Position numbers and translations under genes: made by a program. The notes beneath the pieces were generated by a model, which was not told where the DNA came from, made no database searches, and was given only the letters and a program-made list of their open reading frames with translations. From positions 27,577,763-27,641,762 of the forward strand of contig CM077832.1 of assembly GCA_039720395.1 (NCBI GenBank): 64,000 nucleotides of DNA, in the 5' to 3' direction. The stretch is from Liquidambar formosana. Lineage: Eukaryota > Streptophyta > Magnoliopsida > Saxifragales > Altingiaceae. Of this stretch, positions 58,419 through 64,000 are shown piece after piece (the first letter of the stretch is position 1; the number at the start of each line of letters is the position of its first letter).

Positions 58419-59509
58419 GGGTAAATTGCAGAAAACCCCTCCTAATATATGGGGGGGTCAGCAGATAACCCCCCTTATGTTTTCCAATGTGCTCTACTGT
58501 TGCTCTCCATCAGCAAAAATTGATGGAAATTGGTCATGTGCTATGCATGTGACATTATAATTGTCAAAAATACCCTCACTCTCTCCCAACCCAAACCTCA
58601 TTCCCACCCTCCCTCTGCACCCACGACAGCCGGCAAAGATATCAGCCATCGCTGGTGAAGATGTCAGCCATTGCCGGCGAAGATGTCAACCATTTGTTCT
58701 GGCAAATCATCACCGAAGCACCCCATAGCCACTGCCATGGCCGAAGAAGATGAAGCAACAGCTGCCGATGCCACGATTGCCATGGGTTTGACCAAACCCC
58801 CATCTCACCCTCCCTCTGCACCCACGACAGTAGACGAAATGAAGTAATCCTCCATTTTTTTCAGGCAAATCACCGCCGAAGCACCCCCATAGCCACTGCC
58901 ATGGCTGAAGAAGATGAAGCAGTAGCAGCAGCAGCCGCCATGGCTGCCCCTTTCTTCGGCGAGCTTGTTCATTCAACCGTGTCCACCTAGCGCACGAACA
59001 GCAGATCTAACTACGCGTTGGGGGTTTTGGAACCGAATCTTACTATGGGTTTTGATTGTGGAGTTGTAAACATGGATATTGTGGGGAAAAATGGTATGTG
59101 TTGGGTTTGGGGTCAAAGGTATTGTGGGGTTGCATATCTGGGCATTGGGTTTAGGGTTTGGAGTTGCAAATATGGAGTTGCAGCTGCCATGGTTGCCATT
59201 TTCAAACCTAACTTGACCATCGAGAACCCCCTCTTCCTTTGGCCAGAGTGTGGGTGCAAGTGAGAGAGACAGAGAAAGGCTACTGGAAAAAAAATGGAGT
59301 TAGCCAGAGTGTGGGCCGTTGATTGAAGAAGGTGCACGTGATGGGGATGGTGTAGGGGTATGTTAGTCTTTTTACATTTTCTGTTAATGGTGTTAACTCA
59401 ATTTGTCCCCAAATTAGTGAGCTCAGGGGGCACGTTGACAAAATTAATACATTAGGGGGCTTATCTGTTGACCCCCTCATACATAAGGGGGGTTTTTTGC
59501 CATTTACCC
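58419..59509. mobile_element. MULE-type DNA transposon F, 9-bp TSD
   Basis: Left end GGGTAAATTGCAGAAAACCC; reverse complement of the right end GGGTAAATGGCAAAAAACCC. The TIR continues through GGGGGGTCAGCAGATAA / GGGGGTCAACAGATAA. 9-bp duplication with one transition: TATTTGTTA (58410-58418) and TATTTATTA (59510-59518). TGATGGAAATTGGTCATGTG and a dyad at 58530-58556 are shared with MULE D. The interior has a GC-rich tandem duplication (CACCCTCCCTCTGCACCCAC at about 58606 and 58803) with GCCGGCGAAGATG words. Confidence 0.88.
58530..58556. promoter_or_regulatory. Subterminal dyad in MULE F
   Basis: TTGGTCATGTG and CATGTGACATT flank a 5-bp centre CTATG. Imperfect relative to MULE D; it begins 111 bp from the left end. 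Confidence 0.5.
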
Positions 59510-60043
59510 TATTTATTAAGTAGGAAAATCATATCAACTCATAAATGCATAATATTAATAATTCATGTCTCGAACAGAGAAATAAAAAAACAATAGTAAT
59601 AAAAAAAATCTCCATTATTAATAATAAAAGTAGATAACGCAAGCCTCCATTGCCATAAGGTGGTTTCAATCATTGGGTTTTTTTAAGACTTTTGCTCTAT
59701 CACATACTCACAAGTACTCAAATAATCGTATATGCAGTTAATATATTTTGGTTTGCAATTTCTCCACCACCCGGCCCACTGCCTCCTCAAACTCCTCCCT
59801 CGCATCTTGACTTTTTCTCACGGGCGTTGCTGATTGAGGGCTTTTCAAGATTGCAAGGCAAACCCATATACAAACAAAATCAAATCCAACACAACATTTA
59901 TATTTTAGCTGTTTCAGCCTTCCAAACCCCTCAATTATATAATATATATATTTGCAAGATGTTGAACAACAGAACAATCAAACAAATTCTGAATCCCAAC
60001 TTTTTGAAGATCAAATCAATATCCCCTCCTTGTAATCTCTCAC

Positions 60044-60069
60044 ACACTCTCTCTCTTTCTCTCTCTCTC

Positions 60070-60102
<33 letters not shown>
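60044..60102. repeat. (CT)n-(TA)n-(TG)n compound microsatellite
   Basis: CT repeats, a short TA run and a TG run in series. Confidence 0.95.
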
Positions 60103-60103
<1 letters not shown>

Positions 60104-60894
60104 CTTGCTCGCTTTATGTTCTTGGTGCTCTTAAAAATAATGTGATTGTGCATAACAAATTCACAATTCAAAAAAAGGAAGGAGGGCATAATAGATGACT
60201 CAAATCAGAAAGGGGAACAAGAGATAAGGAGAGAGAAAGAGAGAAACTTACTGTTGCAACGAGATTGCAACTGGTAGAATGGAGTTGCAGAGAACGTCGG
60301 CCAGTTGTGTGGGTTTGTTTGAAGCTTGAAGTTCTTAAATCGGTGCTTGAGTTTCTTTTTTATTTCCCGCATCAATTGAAAAAGCGGGATTTGTCAATTC
60401 CACCGAGTTTAAATGGGAGTTTCATCTCCCACGTAGCGCGAGAAATGAGATCCTCCGGGAAATTGTAAATCCCGTGAATCAAGCAATCCAAACAACTGAA
60501 AATTGATGAAATCTCGAGAAATTCTTATTCCCACTCCCAAATCCTGCAGAACGAGCAGGCCTTTATGGATTTATTAATATAGGCCCTTTCCATTCCTATT
60601 TACAACTATTATATTATGAGGGGGAATTTTAGATTCGTCAGGCTAGGAAAAATAATTATAGTTCAATGCAAATCATTCTTAACTTTCTAGTAAATGACTA
60701 CTAACCTAATTAAGAATGACTACAAACTGTAATTATTTACCTGTAGCACGCCCAATCTGTAATTCCTCCTATTATAATGGTGTGACGAACCCAAGTTTTT
60801 AGTTAGTCTTTGGCACAACAAATGATTTTTATAGTTAACATATACAATTTTTTATACAAATTCTTAGACAAGTTTTTGGATAATTTATTTCCAA

Positions 60895-61382
60895 TTTATG
60901 CATGCCAAAAATCAAGTTAATCTAAGATTAAAGGCATTTTCATTCGAAATGTTCATAAATGAGCGATTTCTATTGATTAAAAAATGCACGTTTTAGATCG
61001 AATAGCAATCAATCTCAGATCAACTTGATTTCTGGCATGGAATTCTTACATGAGAAGGCTATCTAAACAAACGATTGGATTTACAAAATGCAAAACACTA
61101 GGTAGAGTTTTAGAGTGCACCTGATAATAGGGAGGTTAACCTCATGCAATTTGCATAAGGTCACCTTTTAAAACTTTACATCTGGCTCATATTTTGCAAA
61201 AGTAACCATTGGATTAGATACCCTTTTCATGTAGGCAATGCATGAAAAAAAATCAAGTTAGTTTAAGATTGATCGCTATTCGATCTAAAACTTATATTTT
61301 TTAATCAATGACAATCGTTCATTTTTGGACATTTATGGATGAAGTAATTCTTAATTTCAAATCAACTTGATTTTTGGCATGC
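60895..61382. repeat. Inverted repeat with arms of about 140 bp (foldback family)
   Basis: The segment 60899-61045 begins ATGCATGCCAAAAATCAAG and contains TTGATTAAAAAATGCACG and TAGATCGAATAGCAATCAAT. The segment 61245-61382 is its diverged reverse complement (ATTGATCGCTATTCGATCTA-like text, then TTGATTTTTGGCATGCAT at the end). A third, diverged relative lies at about 47510-47660. It behaves like a MITE or foldback family; I cannot define its termini. Confidence 0.65.
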
Positions 61383-61539
61383 ATAATCTTTATCTAAAGA
61401 AAATATAATATAATAGTTGGTTTTATAAAATATGAGTCATACGTCGAGTTTTGTAGGATGACCTTACATAAAGTTCCGTAATGTTAACCTCAAGAGAAGG
61501 GGAGCGTATATATATATATATATATTAGATAACGGTTGG

Positions 61540-61640
61540 GTGAGCACATACTGATATGCATTAAATCAATGCATGGGGGTACAACACCTAATGCATGGTG
61601 TTGCTATAAGTTATATCAACACATGCTCACCTAGTGGGAT
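61540..61640. repeat. Small inverted repeat, MITE-like
   Basis: GGTGAGCACATACTGATAT at the left and ATATCAACACATGCTCACC at the right are imperfect reverse complements. A similar AGGTGAGCACATGCTGATAT occurs at 43305, so the sequence is dispersed. Confidence 0.65.
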
Positions 61641-61645
61641 TGTAT

Positions 61646-63010
61646 AATATATATATATATACACATGCACAATTTGAGATCTGCACACTATGCAGTAATT
61701 AAAAAAATGAACTTTAAAAAATAAAGAAATAAACGAGAGAAGATGAATATTAAAAAATAGAAATTTTGGCATTCACAATAAAGAAAAAAGAAAAAAATGT
61801 AAATTCAAATAATTTAAGAATAATATGAATAAATCTCAAAATTAAAGGATGGGAGAGAGATGGTGGGGATGTGGGTGCAATAAGATAGAATGAGAGAAAT
61901 TAGTGGAAAGAGAGTGGTGAAAGGATTTAAAATAGTGACAATTAACATTTGATATGAAATTTATAGAAAAATAAAAATGAAATTATAAGAGTGTGCCATT
62001 TATCAATGTGTGGTGTAAGGAGAGAAACTATAAGGGTGTGTTTGGTTTGCGGCGGGTTGGGAATTGCATACATGAGAACAACACATTATTTGGGAATGAG
62101 AATGTTATAATATATACCCGGCCATTCCCATGTTTGGTTAGCTAGGTACATAATGAGTAATAAGATTCCTTTAAACATTCTCATTCCCACATTTGCTTGG
62201 GTTAGGAAGGAAACTAATTCTAAAAGGTATAAGGGTGCGTTTGGTTCGTGGTTGAAATTTCAATTTTAAGTGCAAACTAATCATTTGGAATTCAACATCA
62301 ACATAAATGGTGAATTCTTTTCTTATTCTTCTTTTTTCCTCATTATTTTCTATTATTCGCATGTTTAAATTCTAATTGAATATTTTTATTCTAATTTATG
62401 CGAATTCCTTCATTATTTTTTTATTCTATTCTTAGCCATGTCCACTTCTTTTTCCAATGATTATTTGACAGGCTTTAGATAAGTTCATATGTTGAGTAGA
62501 GCTTTCAAGGATGCAATCGAGCTTTGGCTTTTTGATGTTCAAGGTAAGGTTTAATGACTCTAAATTTCATACTAATTTTGTGAGAAGGTTTGGGTATGGA
62601 TATATTATCTTCATATTGTTATCAATTTCTTCTCTCTAAACCTGTTGGAGCTAAGCAATTTGTGTCATAGATTTGGTATGCTTTTATGATGCTTTATCTC
62701 CTATGCAAAGTGGTGGTGTTGACATAGATGGAGTAAATTTTTTTATGTTATTCTCTTCCTCAGGCTGTGTTTGTATTGATAGAAAATAGTTTTCAAGCAA
62801 AAATATATTGGCAAAGAAACAATGGGGAAATTGTTCAAGAAATGGGGAGACACAATTGGGATACATTTGGATGGTTCCACCTTTGATATTTTTGTCACTA
62901 AGGTTTGGAATCATAAAAAATGATTTAATTTGTTCCCAGTAAATTAGAATTGTTAATTTGGTTTCATAAATGGGTGTAATATCAAAGCTCCAACCCAAAT
63001 TAGTTTTGAT
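61646..63010. other. Intergenic DNA with two GGGTGYGTTTGGTT sites
   Basis: TATAAGGGTGTGTTTGGTTT (about 62031) and TATAAGGGTGCGTTTGGTTC (about 62229) are near-identical. They look like ends of Tourist-type MITEs in direct orientation; no full element is defined. No gene recognised. Confidence 0.45.
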
Positions 63011-63019
63011 TTTTTTTTT

Positions 63020-64000
63020 GGGAATTTTGGCCAAAACCCCTATGTATAAGAGTATTATAGAAATAGAACCCATCAAAATAGTTGTTTAGTGAAAACCCCA
63101 TTTAACAGTAAAAAGACAAATAAACCCCTAATTTTAAAACGTCTTCTAATTTACAACGGTGCCACGATACACACCCGCTCGAAAGAAGGTGGCTTTTCAA
63201 CTTTCGCACGTTCCATGGTTTCCGGCGAAAATATAGAAACGTCAACCTTTCCCAAAAAAATAGTTTCCATATTGCACACAGTTTCATCTTCTTTCTAGGG
63301 TTTAGACATTCACAAACTCAACCCCCAACAGAACCACAATATAGCAGACGGCGGCTACCATTGACGACATTGGCGACATTGGGCTTCAAACTATAGAACA
63401 AATGGCGAAAAGAAGTGAGTAACTTTCTAAAAAAATTTTCCTTCTTATTTCTTGAATCGCAACAGTAAAATGGTGTGTTATTGATCGTAGAGATTTTTTA
63501 GATGATTTGTTCTTACTTCCAATAAATTTTTTCCGACAAAAATACAAAATTTAGAAACCAAATACTGAATCCATGCATTCTAAATTCCCGTCTGCTATAT
63601 TTGTCATACATATTTTGATTTCTTCGATGATATATATGGACGCACTATTTACAAGGTTTGTAAATGGTGTTTTTTTAGCGCGAAAACCGTACTTGGTTTT
63701 CGTTAATCCGTCGATTTTAAAAAAATATGGGTTCAACAGTATATTGGTCCTGTTGAAAACCACAAATCGACCCATTTGGTCAATATTGCGTTGATAAAAA
63801 ATGGATTTAACTGTGTATTGCTGCTGTTGGGGACCACAAATCCACCCAATTTGTCAAAATTTCCCTCAATAAAATAGGGATTCAACTGTCTATTGCTAAT
63901 GTTGGGGACCACAAATCGACCCCATTTTTTATCGATTCCTGTGTGGACATGAATAAAATATGGATTCAACTGTGTACTGGTTCTGTTGGAGACCACGAAT
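63020..64000. mobile_element. MULE-type DNA transposon C (same family as A and B), cut by the window edge
   Basis: Starts GGGAATTTTGGCCAAAACCC after a T run that would be the target. The next 150 bp parallel MULE B (CCCATTTAACAGTAAAAAGA; GCCACGATACAC). Further in, an array of four units of about 74-84 bp (from about 63718) carries TTCAACTGT.TATTG and GGGGACCACAAATC. The right end is outside the window. Confidence 0.75.
63718..64000. repeat. Tandem array in MULE C, period about 74-84 bp
   Basis: Units begin AAAATATGG/AAAATGG/AAAATAGGG at about 63720, 63798, 63871 and 63955. They share CAACTGTNTATTG-like and GACCACAAATCGACCC text. Confidence 0.8.

Larger units (their letters stand above)
58193..60561. 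mobile_element. Possible TIR element hosting MULE F (tentative)
   Basis: GGCTCTGTTCGTTTGG at the left and, as reverse complement of the right end, GGCCTGCTCGTTCTGCAGG look like imperfect TIRs. The 8 bp outside are TTGATGCA and TTTATGGA (6 of 8 equal), which would suit a degenerate hAT target duplication. The left end abuts the laccase fragment. The interior includes MULE F and short ORFs without domains. Confidence 0.35.

Noticed and set aside
59692..60198. 168-codon + strand ORF
   Set aside because: The frame runs through CT, TA and TG microsatellites and has no domain. It lies between transposon fragments and is best explained as chance.

Overview
The window is nuclear DNA of a flowering plant. 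It has AT-rich intergenic sequence, GT-AG introns, a plant defensin-like gene, fragments of plant aspartyl protease, myosin XI, DEAH helicase and laccase genes, and a dense set of plant transposable elements. I cannot name the species. All calls come from reading the sequence and recognising motifs; no search was run.

Layout. Positions 1-5.3 kb hold the 3' half of an A1-type aspartyl protease gene (+ strand, eight exons readable in one frame). A stray myosin XI exon with a broken frame lies just upstream, probably inside an intron. From 6.9 to 7.9 kb there is a tandem array of GACGGATATAACCGTC-type repeats next to a near-perfect 141-bp-arm inverted repeat. At 8.7-10.3 kb is a Mutator-like (MULE) element. 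The only gene that looks complete is a two-exon defensin-like (DEFL) secreted cysteine-rich peptide gene at 11.67-12.31 kb. A DEAH-helicase pseudogene lies at 13.2-13.7 kb.

From 14 to 60 kb retroelements and DNA transposons dominate. (1) A structurally complete but non-coding LTR retrotransposon lies at 14,097-21,444 (LTRs of about 1.26 kb, 5-bp duplication ATCCT, LARD-like). (2) LINE and LTR-element remnants and a TRIM-like LTR pair occupy 22-26.4 kb. (3) A second non-coding LTR element on the minus strand (35.6-49.9 kb, LTRs of about 2.7 kb) has a tandem, partly duplicated structure. One of its LTRs has been hit by a PIF/Harbinger-like element and by two nested MULEs. (4) The 5' part of a Tat/Ogre-like Ty3/gypsy element, with a gag remnant, lies at 49.9-52.3 kb. 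(5) Six MULE-type elements carry 9-bp target duplications; a seventh runs off the right edge. (6) A hAT-like element lies at 54.5-55.3 kb. Two laccase fragments in opposite orientation lie near 56.4 and 58 kb.

Functionally, only the DEFL gene and perhaps the aspartyl protease gene are candidates for host function. The most informative material is the transposon biology: matched TIR/TSD sets, empty-site comparisons between the two copies of the large LTR, a dyad 147 bp from one end of two MULEs and 111 bp from the end of a third, and a non-autonomous LTR element that shares its primer-binding site with the Tat/Ogre remnant.
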